A stretch of 64,000 nucleotides of DNA from assembly GCF_003858645.1 (NCBI RefSeq), contig NZ_RQJP01000001.1:186001-250000 (forward strand), written 5' to 3'. Shown here one piece after another: positions 43,976 to 52,478 of this stretch. The notes beneath the pieces are model-generated. The model searched no databases and had not been told where the DNA came from. It saw nothing but the letters and a program-made list of their open reading frames with translations. The DNA comes from Larkinella knui. Its GTDB lineage: Bacteria; Bacteroidota; Bacteroidia; Cytophagales; Spirosomataceae. Positions within the stretch are counted from its first letter, which is position 1. Each line of letters opens with the position of its first letter. The translations under genes were made by a program, and so were the position numbers.

Positions 43976-44290
43976 GTTCTGTTATGGTTTAGGAGTTAAG
44001 GAGCTGAAAATGAAGGAGGCATTGAATTCTATCGGTGCAACCTGCGTTTTTTCAGTTTCCCGGTTCTCCACTGGTGGGTATCTTTCCAAACCTCCTGATC
44101 AGCCCCGGCGAGAGCAGGGTGAGCAGGGTTTGTAAAATTTCCGGTATGAATTGCGTTGATGATCGTTATTTGATCGCTTAATTTGTAAAAAAATCCGATC
44201 CTGTTGCGTTGTTCGGACCCGGTTCTGTGCAGAACCGGAACATAATAACGTTATACCGTAGTTTTAGTTTCATTCGTCAATAAAAATCCT
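43976..44290. other. Divergent spacer between LOG and rpiB genes
   Basis: 315 nt without a supported gene. A 41-codon frame beginning near 44010 has no family resemblance and a poor start. Near rpiB, TAGTTTTA (about 44260) matches 7 of 8 positions of the -7 consensus. No riboswitch or strong hairpin was seen. Confidence 0.4.
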
Positions 44291-44725
44291 ATGAGACCCT
44301 CAATTGCCGTTGGTGCCGATCATGCCGGCTTTGCCTATAAACAAGAAATCGTGGCCTGGCTGGAAAAGGAAGGCTATCCGACGAAGGATTTCGGGACTTA
44401 CACGGAAGCCTCCGCCGATTATCCGGATTTTGCACATCCTGTGGCCATTGCCGTAGAAACGAAGCAGTTTGACTGGGGGATTTTAGTTTGCGGCAGTGGG
44501 AATGGCGTGGCCATCACGGCCAACAAACACCAGGGCATTCGGGCGGCTCTCTGCTGGAAACCAGAACTGGCCGAACTGGCCCGCCAACACAACAACGCCA
44601 ACATCCTGTGCCTGCCGGAGCGCTATATTTCGGCCGAAGATGCGATTGAATGCGTCAAAGTATTCCTGAAAACGGAATTTGAAGGCGGTCGTCACCAGAC
44701 GCGCGTCGGAAAAATCAGTTGTTGA
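44291..44725 (+). CDS. rpiB: Ribose-5-phosphate isomerase B (RpiB/LacAB family)
   Basis: 144 residues. The N-terminus VGADHAGFAYKQEI is typical, with DYPDFAHPVA and the active-site CGSGNGVAITANKHQGIRAALC (the Cys is the catalytic base). HNNANILCLPERYI completes the family pattern. It interconverts ribose-5-phosphate and ribulose-5-phosphate (or related sugar phosphates) in the pentose phosphate pathway. The last 11 nt overlap the end of the convergent membrane-protein gene. Confidence 0.93.
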   Translation: MRPSIAVGADHAGFAYKQEIVAWLEKEGYPTKDFGTYTEASADYPDFAHPVAIAVETKQFDWGILVCGSGNGVAITANKHQGIRAALCWKPELAELARQHNNANILCLPERYISAEDAIECVKVFLKTEFEGGRHQTRVGKISC

Positions 44726-46142
44726 CCGCTTCTTCTTTTCGGCGATACACACCGTCCAGATCGGTCTTTTCATAGAGGGTGGACAAGGAGGGGGCTCGCT
44801 GAAATAGCTTTTTCATAACCCCCTCTTTGTCAATGATATAACTCGGCGGGTCTTTTCGAAAATGATCGTAAACGCTGATCACACTTTCGTAATTATCCAG
44901 ATTGCGAAGGTCATATTTCGCTAAATCCCAGTTCAGGTAGGGGGTTGCCGCCTGGTTATTGCGGTAGGCACTGAGATCTTCGCCGATCACCAGAATTTTC
45001 TGTTTCTGAATATGCCGGTCGATGGGCGAAGTTTTCACCTGTAACGCGCTCAACCGGCCCAACTCCCAATTTCGAACCAGCGGCAAGGCACCCTGATAGA
45101 GAATGAGGAGAGTAAAAATGAAAACGCCCAGAAAAATCAGCTCGGCGACCCACTCCCGACGAATGCCCTGAAAGTAATAGGAGGCAAAAAATGCCAGCGC
45201 CGGAACAAAGCTAATGAATAGCATTGGAGCCAGAAAAGGCATCAGACCGACCGAAATAAAGGCTGTCAGCGCCCAGATCATCATGATTTGCTGGCAACGT
45301 TGCTGGAAGTTTACGTACCGGGTCGTTTGACGAAAAAGGCTCAGCAGCCCCAGTGTTCCCATGGCGAACGGGAGAAACATCGATGCCAGCAGGGTCTGGA
45401 AATCGGTCAGGTCGTACTGCCGCACCCGAAAAACCGACGACAGCAGATTGCGGTTAAAATCATCCAGACTGTCGGCCAGGTAATAATACAAAACCGTCAG
45501 TAAAATCGGGAAAGCAAAGCCGAAAAGCAGGAGGGAATGTTGCCGGAAACTCGCCCCGGTGAAGAGCAGCAGCGCCATGAGTGCCCAGACAATAAACAAG
45601 GCAGAAGGTAGATAAAAAAGGGCGGCCAGACTAATGTAGAAACCCACTTCAAACACTTCATCGGTGGCACCCCGCCGGTCCATTTGCTTGATAAGTGTTC
45701 CGAAAGCCAGCAGTAAAAAAGTGGTCGATAAAAGCACCGGCGACAAGGTGCTGCAATCGAACGACATGTTCAGGAATACCGCGTAGATCAGGCCGGGAAT
45801 CCAGTTGCGGTCGGGGTAAATGTCGCGCACGTTCATCACCCAGTTGAAATACAAAATCTGGAAAGCCGCCACGGCCGTTCCGGCCATGTGATAGGCCGTT
45901 ATCGACCGCCCAAACGTGAGGTCGAGCAGCCAGTAGACCAGGGCCGACAGCGGGCTGATGCTGTCCCAGATATCACGATACAGAAGATTTCCGTTGTGCA
46001 TCTGTTCCCCAACCAGCATCCAGTTTAGTTCCGGAATCAGCAGCGGGGGGGGAGACAGCAAAAACGGCAATCGAATCAGGATCAGCAAAAGCAGCAGACC
46101 GACGATCTGAAGGGTGGCGTTTACCCGAAAAAAACTTAACAA
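44715..46142 (-). CDS. Polytopic membrane protein, unknown function
   Basis: 475 residues with about ten to eleven predicted helices up to residue 360 (for example IVGLLLLLILIRLPFLL, LLSTTFLLLAFGTLI, LFIVWALMALLLF, LLLFGFAFPILLTVLYYYL, FIFTLLILYQGALPL), then a soluble C-terminal part (KILVIGEDLSAYRNNQAATP ... DLDGVYRRKEE). The early segment IPELNWMLVGEQMHNGNLLYRDIWDSISPL resembles the first luminal loop of GT-C type glycosyltransferases, with an Asp in place (RDIWD). A lipid-linked sugar transferase role is possible but unproven. Its 3' end overlaps rpiB by 11 nt. Confidence 0.6.
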   Translation of the reverse strand: MLSFFRVNATLQIVGLLLLLILIRLPFLLSPPPLLIPELNWMLVGEQMHNGNLLYRDIWDSISPLSALVYWLLDLTFGRSITAYHMAGTAVAAFQILYFNWVMNVRDIYPDRNWIPGLIYAVFLNMSFDCSTLSPVLLSTTFLLLAFGTLIKQMDRRGATDEVFEVGFYISLAALFYLPSALFIVWALMALLLFTGASFRQHSLLLFGFAFPILLTVLYYYLADSLDDFNRNLLSSVFRVRQYDLTDFQTLLASMFLPFAMGTLGLLSLFRQTTRYVNFQQRCQQIMMIWALTAFISVGLMPFLAPMLFISFVPALAFFASYYFQGIRREWVAELIFLGVFIFTLLILYQGALPLVRNWELGRLSALQVKTSPIDRHIQKQKILVIGEDLSAYRNNQAATPYLNWDLAKYDLRNLDNYESVISVYDHFRKDPPSYIIDKEGVMKKLFQRAPSLSTLYEKTDLDGVYRRKEEAVNN

Positions 46143-46384
46143 TGGCCTAGTTGGTTTACCGTATGTACGCGGAAATGGAACGACGAAATTAAACCTTTAA
46201 GGTGAAAGAAGTCGAATAAAAGGCGGATATTTGCGGTAGTGATTAAATGAATCGCGCGGGCAACCCCGAATGAATAATGAACACTGAATACGGGCTATTG
46301 ACTATCGAAGGAGGATTTTAGAGCAATTTCAGTAGTCATTATCGCACAGGCGGACCCTTCATTATTCGTTAATTTTAAAAGAGT
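46143..46384. other. Divergent spacer before rbfA, with imperfect inverted repeat
   Basis: 242 nt without a gene. AATGAATAATGAA (46269-46281) and TTCATTATTCGTT (46358-46370) match at 12 of 13 positions across a 76-nt loop; the words resemble the 29896 hairpin arms. The right arm ends 14 nt before the rbfA ATG. TAATTTTA just before the start is a weak -7 match. Confidence 0.35.
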
Positions 46385-46762
46385 ATGGAATCGAAACGAC
46401 AACAGAAAGTATCGAGGTTGTTGCAGAAAGATCTGAGTGAAATCTTTCAGCGTGATAGCCGACACCTGTTCAACGGGGCCTTTATTACCGTTACGAGCGT
46501 GCGGGTGTCACCCGATTTTAGCATTGCCCGGGTGTATCTGAGCTTTCTGGCCACCCCCAATAAGGAGTCACTTCTGGAATTGATCAAGGAAAAAAGCAAA
46601 TCCATTCGTCAGCAACTGGCCGACCGGGTGCGCCACCAGCTTCGGATCATGCCGGAACTGCATTTTTACCTCGATGATACCGCCGAATATGCTGCCAAGA
46701 TGGACGCTATTTTTGCCAACCTCGAAATTCCACCCGCTCCGGAAGAAGAAGATGAGGAATAA
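46385..46762 (+). CDS. rbfA: 30S ribosome-binding factor RbfA
   Basis: 125 residues. A KH-like fold: QQKVSRLLQKDLSEIFQRD at the N-terminus, then VTSVRVSPDFSIARVYLSFL and the C-terminal LADRVRHQLRIMPELHFYLDDT, all typical of RbfA, with an acidic tail (PAPEEEDEE). It matures the 16S rRNA 5' end of the small subunit and helps growth in the cold. It lies 15 nt before the permease gene, so the two may be co-transcribed. Confidence 0.92.
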   Translation: MESKRQQKVSRLLQKDLSEIFQRDSRHLFNGAFITVTSVRVSPDFSIARVYLSFLATPNKESLLELIKEKSKSIRQQLADRVRHQLRIMPELHFYLDDTAEYAAKMDAIFANLEIPPAPEEEDEE

Positions 46763-46777
46763 GTCCTGTCCCACACC

Positions 46778-48007
46778 ATGAACCTTCCCCTCTGGATCGC
46801 CCGACGGTATTTTTTCTCGAAACGCAAGCGTAGTTTCATCAATTTGATTTCGCTGGTTTCGATGCTGGGCGTTGGTGTCGGCACCATGGCGCTGGTGGTG
46901 GTGTTGTCGGTATTTAATGGCATGGAGGAGTTGAACCGGATGATTTTCAAGACGTTCGAAGCCGATCTGACCGTGGCACCCGCGCAGGGAAAACGCCTGA
47001 CGGTTTCGCCCGGTTTGATGCAGAAAATCCAGAAAACCGGTGACGTTGTTCTGATTACCCAGGTCATTGAGGACAATGCGCTGGCGCGATACCGGGATGG
47101 GCAGACGGTTGTCAAACTGAAAGGAATCGACAATTCGTACCTGCAACGCCGGCAATTGGATACGGCGTTGGTGCAGGGAAAATTGCGGTTGCAGGAAGAT
47201 GGCATTAATTATGCGCTGGTGGCCGAAGGAGTGCGAAATGCACTGCTGATCTCGCCCGAGGACATGCTGACACCCCTCGAACTCTGGTATCCTCAAAACC
47301 GGAAAACCTACTCGGTGTTGTCATCGGATGCCTTCAACCGGGCGGATTTTGCGGTTTCGGGCGTCTTTTTCATCGAAGATAATTTCGACGATTACGTGTT
47401 GGCTCCCATCAGCGTGGTTCGTGAACTGGTTGGCTATCAGCAAAATCAGTTATCTTCGCTGGAATTGCAGGTGAAACCGGAGGTTGACTTACCCGCCTTG
47501 AAAAAAACGCTGCAACAGCAACTGGGCGGAAAGGTGGTGATTAAGGACCGCGATGATTTGAATCCGGATTTGTTTCGGGCCATCCGCATTGAGAAATTAT
47601 TTGTAACGGTAACGCTGACGTTTTTGGTGCTGATCGCATCGATCAACATCTTTTTTTCGTTGTCGATGCTGGCCATCGAAAAGAAAGACGACGTCGCTAT
47701 TTTGTATGCGATGGGGGCGTCTCCTTCGCTTGTCCGGCGGATTTTTTTATTCGAAGGCTTAATTGTCGCTTTTATTGGGGGCCTGTTTGGCCTGGTGCTC
47801 GGTATTGCGCTGTGTTTGTTGCAGCAACGGTTTGGCTTCGTATCGATGGGCATTGAAAGTTCGCTGATCGACGCTTACCCGGTCAAGCTGCAGGCCAGCG
47901 ATCTGGTGATAACCACCGTCATTGTGATTGTGGTTACCAGCGTGGTTTCGTGGTTTCCGGCCCGGAAAGCGGCTGCCGTATCGAAAGCCGTTGATAGTGT
48001 GCAGTAG
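46778..48007 (+). CDS. FtsX-like permease, LolC/LolE type
   Basis: 409 residues. The N-terminus begins NLPLWIARRYFFSKRKRSFINLISLVSMLGVGVGTMALVVVLSV with the first helix, then a periplasmic domain (about 50-265). Three helices follow in the FtsX domain (LTFLVLIASINIFFSLSML, FLFEGLIVAFIGGLFGLVLGI, VITTVIVIVVTSVVSWFP). This is the layout of lipoprotein-releasing LolC/E permeases. The ATPase partner (LolD) is not in the window. It is probably an operon with rbfA. Confidence 0.85.
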   Translation: MNLPLWIARRYFFSKRKRSFINLISLVSMLGVGVGTMALVVVLSVFNGMEELNRMIFKTFEADLTVAPAQGKRLTVSPGLMQKIQKTGDVVLITQVIEDNALARYRDGQTVVKLKGIDNSYLQRRQLDTALVQGKLRLQEDGINYALVAEGVRNALLISPEDMLTPLELWYPQNRKTYSVLSSDAFNRADFAVSGVFFIEDNFDDYVLAPISVVRELVGYQQNQLSSLELQVKPEVDLPALKKTLQQQLGGKVVIKDRDDLNPDLFRAIRIEKLFVTVTLTFLVLIASINIFFSLSMLAIEKKDDVAILYAMGASPSLVRRIFLFEGLIVAFIGGLFGLVLGIALCLLQQRFGFVSMGIESSLIDAYPVKLQASDLVITTVIVIVVTSVVSWFPARKAAAVSKAVDSVQ

Positions 48008-48065
48008 ACGAATGAAAATTACTTACTAAAAAACGGTTTTTCTCGTTTTGAATAAGGCTAAGTGA

Positions 48066-50633
48066 ATGATCAGTATGCTTAAAATTATCCGAAATAGCGG
48101 GTTCTTACTTCTACTGCTAATCGGGAGCCAATGGGCACTGGGGCAGACAAACCGTGTTGGCGATCCCGAGAAAAAAAACGCTCCGGTATCGGTCAACGGG
48201 CCGTATAATCCGAGCCGTACGCTGCCCAACGACCTGTTGCACACCCGGCTCGATCTGAGCTTCGATTGGGTGCGCCAATGGGTGCACGGAATTGCCCGGC
48301 TGCGGTTTAAACCCCATTTCTACCCCCAGAATACGCTGGATGTCGATGCAAAAGGGTTTGACATCAAAGGGGTTTTTCTGCTCGATACCCTCAAAACCGG
48401 CGAAACGGTTTTCGACACGCTGAATTATACCTACAACGACCGGCAAAAGATTCACATTCTTTTACCGCGAACCTATACCCGGGCCGATACCTTCGATATT
48501 CAGATCGTTTATACCGCCAAACCGAATGAACGACCGCTGGGGGGCAGTGCGGCTATTACGCAGGATAAAGGGCTGTATTTTATCAACCATGACGGGGCCG
48601 AACCAAACAAACCCCGCCAGATCTGGACGCAGGGCGAAACCGAAGCCAACTCGTGCTGGTTTCCGACCATCGATACGCCGAATGAAAAAATGACGCAGGA
48701 AATTTACCTGACCGTCGAGACTAAATACCGCACCCTTTCGAATGGGAAACTGATTTCGTCGACCGTAAACCAGGAAGGATTGCGCACCGATTACTGGCGG
48801 CAAACGCTGCCCCACGCGCCTTATCTGGCCATGATTGCCGTCGGCGAATTTGCCTATGTGAAGGACTCTCTGGCGGCTACACCCGAGCGTGGGCCTCTGG
48901 AAATCAGCTACTTCGTGGAACCGGCTTACGAGAAGGATGCCCGTGCGATTTTTGGCCGGACGCCCGCGATGGTTGAATTTTTTGAAAAGAAATTTGGGGT
49001 TCCGTACGTCTGGGAGAAATACAGTCAGATTGCCGTCCGTGATTTTGTGACCGGTGCCATGGAGAATACCACAGCCACCGTTCACGGTGAAACCGTTCAG
49101 ATGGACGGGCGTCAACTGGTCGATGGGAATTCCGACGATGTAATTTCGCACGAACTGTCGCACCACTGGTTTGGCAACCTGGTGACCGCCGAATCCTGGG
49201 CCAACCTGCCGCTGAATGAAGCCTTTGCCACTTACGCTGAATACCTGTGGCGCGAACACCGCGAGGGCGCTTACTCCGCCGATATGCACGGTCTCGACGA
49301 TCTGAATCAGTACATCGCCGAATCGGAAATCAAGCAGGAACCGCTCATTCGCTATCGATATACCGACCGCGAGCAGATGTTTGACAGCCATTCGTATGCC
49401 AAAGGGGGGCGGGTTCTGCACCTGCTCCGCCGAACCGTGGGCGATGACGCTTTCTTCGAAGCCCTGACACTTTATCTGAAACGCCATCGGTTCAAAACCG
49501 CCGAATTGAGTGATTTGCGCGAAGCGTTTGAAGAGGTGACGGGTGAAGACCTCAACTGGTTCTTTGACCAGTGGTTTCTGAAACCGGGCCATGCGGTGAT
49601 CAAGGTTGAAAAAGAATACCGGCAGGGTGGGGTGCAGTTGACGGTAATTCAACAGCAGGATTCTACGAAGACCCCGATTTATCGGTTGCCGGTCAAAGTC
49701 GATGTCTGGGTGAAAGGCCAGAAGAAAACCTACGATGTGGTAGTTGACAAAGCCAAACAGGTGCTGAATTTCTCGGTGGAACAGCGCCCGGATTTGATTG
49801 TATTTGACGCGGATCACCGCATTGTCGGTACGGTGGAGCAGGAAAAGAACAAACCGGAGTTGATTTTTCAGTATTACCACGCTGACAATTACGTAGATAA
49901 ATACGAGTCGATTACCCGGCTTGAGGATAAAAGCAACCTGATCGATTCGACGGTTCGGCACATGATGATGGATGCGATGCAGGATAAATTCTGGAAAATC
50001 CGTCAGGTGGCCGTTGGTAATTTTGCCGAATACGATGGGCAGGAGTTTGCGGAAGTGGAGCGCATTGTGCAAAGCAAAGCCCGCAACGACGAGCGCTCCC
50101 TGGTGCGGCAGGAGGGAATCAATACGCTGGCTTCGTATGCCGACAACGTCAATGATCCGCTGTTTCGGGAAGCGCTGAACGACACCTCGTATGCGGTGGT
50201 ATCGTCGGCGCTGGATTCCTATCTGTTGTCAAAACCGGGCGATGCCGGTGAAATTGCCGCCCGGTTTGAAAATGTGCCGAATGGCGATATTGTGACGGCC
50301 GTGGCCAACTATTACGCCAATTCGACCGATTCAAGCCGGTATAGCTGGTTCATCAACAAGATGAACACCATGAAATCGCAGGATTTGTATAATTTTCTGC
50401 AGGTTTTCGGAAAGTATCTGATCCGATCCGGTGCCGATACGCAACGGCAGGCGATTCCCATGCTGGAAGTGATGGCCCGGACGAGTCCGGCCTATTTCGT
50501 CCGGTTTGGTGCCTACCAGGTTCTGGGTTTATTACAGGATATTGAAGGCGTCAAATCCATGCGGAAAGACATTCGTCTGAGTGAGCGTGACCCGAAGTTA
50601 AAGGAAATGTACGAGCAGTTTAAAGATTTTTAA
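48066..50633 (+). CDS. M1 family metallopeptidase (aminopeptidase N-like)
   Basis: 855 residues. The ATG at 48066 or the one at 48075 opens a signal peptide (FLLLLLIGSQWALG), so the enzyme is exported. The N-terminal beta domain is followed by the exopeptidase motif GAMENTTATVHGE near 329, the zinc site HELSHHWFGN near 361 and the third ligand in NLPLNEAFATYAEYLW. The C-terminal third looks like HEAT-type helical repeats (ARFENVPNGDIVTAVANYYA and others). It trims N-terminal residues from peptides in the periplasm. The gene is followed by the DUF1080 gene after 37 nt. Confidence 0.92.
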   Translation: MISMLKIIRNSGFLLLLLIGSQWALGQTNRVGDPEKKNAPVSVNGPYNPSRTLPNDLLHTRLDLSFDWVRQWVHGIARLRFKPHFYPQNTLDVDAKGFDIKGVFLLDTLKTGETVFDTLNYTYNDRQKIHILLPRTYTRADTFDIQIVYTAKPNERPLGGSAAITQDKGLYFINHDGAEPNKPRQIWTQGETEANSCWFPTIDTPNEKMTQEIYLTVETKYRTLSNGKLISSTVNQEGLRTDYWRQTLPHAPYLAMIAVGEFAYVKDSLAATPERGPLEISYFVEPAYEKDARAIFGRTPAMVEFFEKKFGVPYVWEKYSQIAVRDFVTGAMENTTATVHGETVQMDGRQLVDGNSDDVISHELSHHWFGNLVTAESWANLPLNEAFATYAEYLWREHREGAYSADMHGLDDLNQYIAESEIKQEPLIRYRYTDREQMFDSHSYAKGGRVLHLLRRTVGDDAFFEALTLYLKRHRFKTAELSDLREAFEEVTGEDLNWFFDQWFLKPGHAVIKVEKEYRQGGVQLTVIQQQDSTKTPIYRLPVKVDVWVKGQKKTYDVVVDKAKQVLNFSVEQRPDLIVFDADHRIVGTVEQEKNKPELIFQYYHADNYVDKYESITRLEDKSNLIDSTVRHMMMDAMQDKFWKIRQVAVGNFAEYDGQEFAEVERIVQSKARNDERSLVRQEGINTLASYADNVNDPLFREALNDTSYAVVSSALDSYLLSKPGDAGEIAARFENVPNGDIVTAVANYYANSTDSSRYSWFINKMNTMKSQDLYNFLQVFGKYLIRSGADTQRQAIPMLEVMARTSPAYFVRFGAYQVLGLLQDIEGVKSMRKDIRLSERDPKLKEMYEQFKDF

Positions 50634-50670
50634 AAACCACTTAATCGCAAAAACAAACCCAACAAAACCT

Positions 50671-51747
50671 ATGAAGAAACCCCTTTTTACTTCGATTTTA
50701 GTTGCTTTTTTTGGCATTACCGCTGTGCTGGCCGCTGGTCCGATTGACGGAAAGTGGACCGGAAAAATAGGCGACGATTATGCATTAACCCTGGACCTGA
50801 AAACGGACGGCAACCAATTGACCGGAACGATTGGTAACGCAGACGGTGCCATTCCAATCAAGGAAGGAAAGGCGGATGGTGCCAGTTTTTCATTTAAAAC
50901 GGAACATGAGGGAAACGTTATTCCCATTAAAGGGACCGTTGAAGGTGATAAAATGATCCTGTCCGTTAATTACAACGGCAACGAGATTCCTGGAACGCTG
51001 ACGCGGCAAGGCGGTGCCGGAAACACGGCAACGGCCAGTCGTCCGAAAGGAAAACCGGAAGAAACGGAAGTATGGGACCCGGTTCCAAAGGTGATCACAC
51101 CGGGGAAATCACCGCTTGATGCACCCTCCGACGCCGTTGTGTTATTCGATGGCAAGAACCTGGATCAGTGGGTGACGGTAAAGGACAAATCACCGGCCAA
51201 CTGGACGGTTTCCAACGGCGTTCTGACGGTGAACAAGGCTGCGGGAAACATTGAAACAAAGCGCTCATTTACGAATTACCAACTCCATATCGAGTGGAAA
51301 ATTCCTCAAAATATCTCTTTGAGCGGTCAGGCCCGGGGCAATAGCGGTATCTTTTTAGCTTCCACTGGGCAGGGCGATGCGGGTTATGAGTTGCAGGTGC
51401 TGGATTCGTACGAAAACAAAACCTACTCGAACGGTCAGGCGGGCAGTATCTACAAACAGGCGATTCCGCTGGCCAACGCCAGCAAAAAGCCGGGTGAATG
51501 GCAGGTGTACGACGTAATCTGGAATGCTCCGAAATTCAATGCAGATGGCTCGGTGCAGACGCCGGCGCACGTAACCGTCATCCACAACGGAGCGGTTATT
51601 CAAAACAATTATGAACTGAAAGGCGAAACGACCTACATCGGTCAGCCCCAATACAAAAAATACGAATCGGCACCAATCAAATTACAGGCGCACGGCGATA
51701 AAAGCGAACCGATCAGCTTCCGGAATATCTGGGTGCGGGAGTTGTAG
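50671..51747 (+). CDS. DUF1080 (3-keto-disaccharide hydrolase-like) protein with extra N-terminal domain
   Basis: 358 residues. Signal peptide about 1-21 (ending AVLAAG). An additional small beta domain lies at about 25-115 (KWTGKIGDDYALTLDLKTDG ... GNEIPGTLTRQ), in which TDGNQLTGTI and GNEIPGTL suggest an eight-stranded barrel. The DUF1080 domain runs from about 150 to the end: VVLFDGKNLDQWVTV, then LHIEWKIP, GNSGIFLAS, GYELQVLDSY, PGEWQVYDVIWNAPKF and ISFRNIWVREL. Family members bind or cleave 3-keto-glycosides in the periplasm. Related to the truncated gene at position 1. Confidence 0.9.
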   Translation: MKKPLFTSILVAFFGITAVLAAGPIDGKWTGKIGDDYALTLDLKTDGNQLTGTIGNADGAIPIKEGKADGASFSFKTEHEGNVIPIKGTVEGDKMILSVNYNGNEIPGTLTRQGGAGNTATASRPKGKPEETEVWDPVPKVITPGKSPLDAPSDAVVLFDGKNLDQWVTVKDKSPANWTVSNGVLTVNKAAGNIETKRSFTNYQLHIEWKIPQNISLSGQARGNSGIFLASTGQGDAGYELQVLDSYENKTYSNGQAGSIYKQAIPLANASKKPGEWQVYDVIWNAPKFNADGSVQTPAHVTVIHNGAVIQNNYELKGETTYIGQPQYKKYESAPIKLQAHGDKSEPISFRNIWVREL

Positions 51748-51775
51748 TGTGCTGCAACGGACAACCAATTTTTGG

Positions 51776-51807
51776 AAAAGGGCGGCTTTGGTCGCTCTTT
51801 TTCTTTT
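51776..51807 (+). terminator. Intrinsic terminator of the DUF1080 gene
   Basis: AAAAGGGCG (51776-51784) pairs with CGCTCTTTT (51793-51801), with one G-U pair and an 8-nt loop, followed by TCTTTT. It lies about 28 nt after the stop codon. Confidence 0.7.
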
Positions 51808-51867
51808 AAAACCGCCCTGTATTTCTCCGGTGGTCAACATTCAGGTTCAACCTAATCAAGTGGCGTG

Positions 51868-52362
51868 ATGGCAGACTTTAAAAACCTGAACGAAAGCATT
51901 GCATATCTTGAAAAGATAGACTTTCAGACTGATTCGAACGTGCGTCCTGTGTCTATTGATGGGTTATACAGGTTGCTATATCTATCGAATAAAGAACTGG
52001 CGGTAAACAATCTCTTTCTTTATGGATTGAAAATCGAAACGATCAGGGTGTATATTTTACCGGATTCCGGTTTTTTAGCAGGGTTTCATCTTTTTTTTTA
52101 TACCGATGATTCCCTGTTGAAATCCATCGAAGGGGATATCGGGAAGTATGCCATAGTGGCCGGATGGGGGCTGGATGATGAAAACGCCAGCGATTTCGAT
52201 ATTTTTTCGTGGAATTATCGCCCGTATGAAATTGACCTTCATAAAAGGAAACGCTTCTTTTCTGATGACAAGCCTGGACCGGTTCAGGATATAATTTCGG
52301 GTACGACAGCCGCTTATAAATCCCTGCAACAAGTGTACTTAAACGCGATTCGGGAGCAGTAG
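51868..52362 (+). CDS. Hypothetical protein, 164 residues
   Basis: I do not recognise the family. The ATG is at 51868 (a GTG precedes it). The protein is soluble with no signal peptide and has many aromatic residues: MADFKNLNESIAYLEKID, LYGLKIETIRVYILPDSG, GFHLFFYTDDSLLKSIEGD and FSWNYRPYEIDLHKRKRFF. Its DNA is clearly more AT-rich than its neighbours, which may indicate recent transfer. It stands alone between the DUF1080 gene and polA. Confidence 0.65.
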   Translation: MADFKNLNESIAYLEKIDFQTDSNVRPVSIDGLYRLLYLSNKELAVNNLFLYGLKIETIRVYILPDSGFLAGFHLFFYTDDSLLKSIEGDIGKYAIVAGWGLDDENASDFDIFSWNYRPYEIDLHKRKRFFSDDKPGPVQDIISGTTAAYKSLQQVYLNAIREQ

Positions 52363-52478
52363 TGTGCGGAATCAATCCCCCGGCACCGGCGTTATTATTT
52401 TGATACGGAGACGATATTTCGTTATTTGCGAGGGTCGTTTTCTGCCCACTGTGCAGACTGTTTTTCGGCAACTTACCA

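Noticed and set aside
48462-50072. 536-residue minus-strand open frame inside the M1 peptidase gene
   Set aside because: Antisense shadow; the plus strand has the full GAMEN and HELSH motifs.
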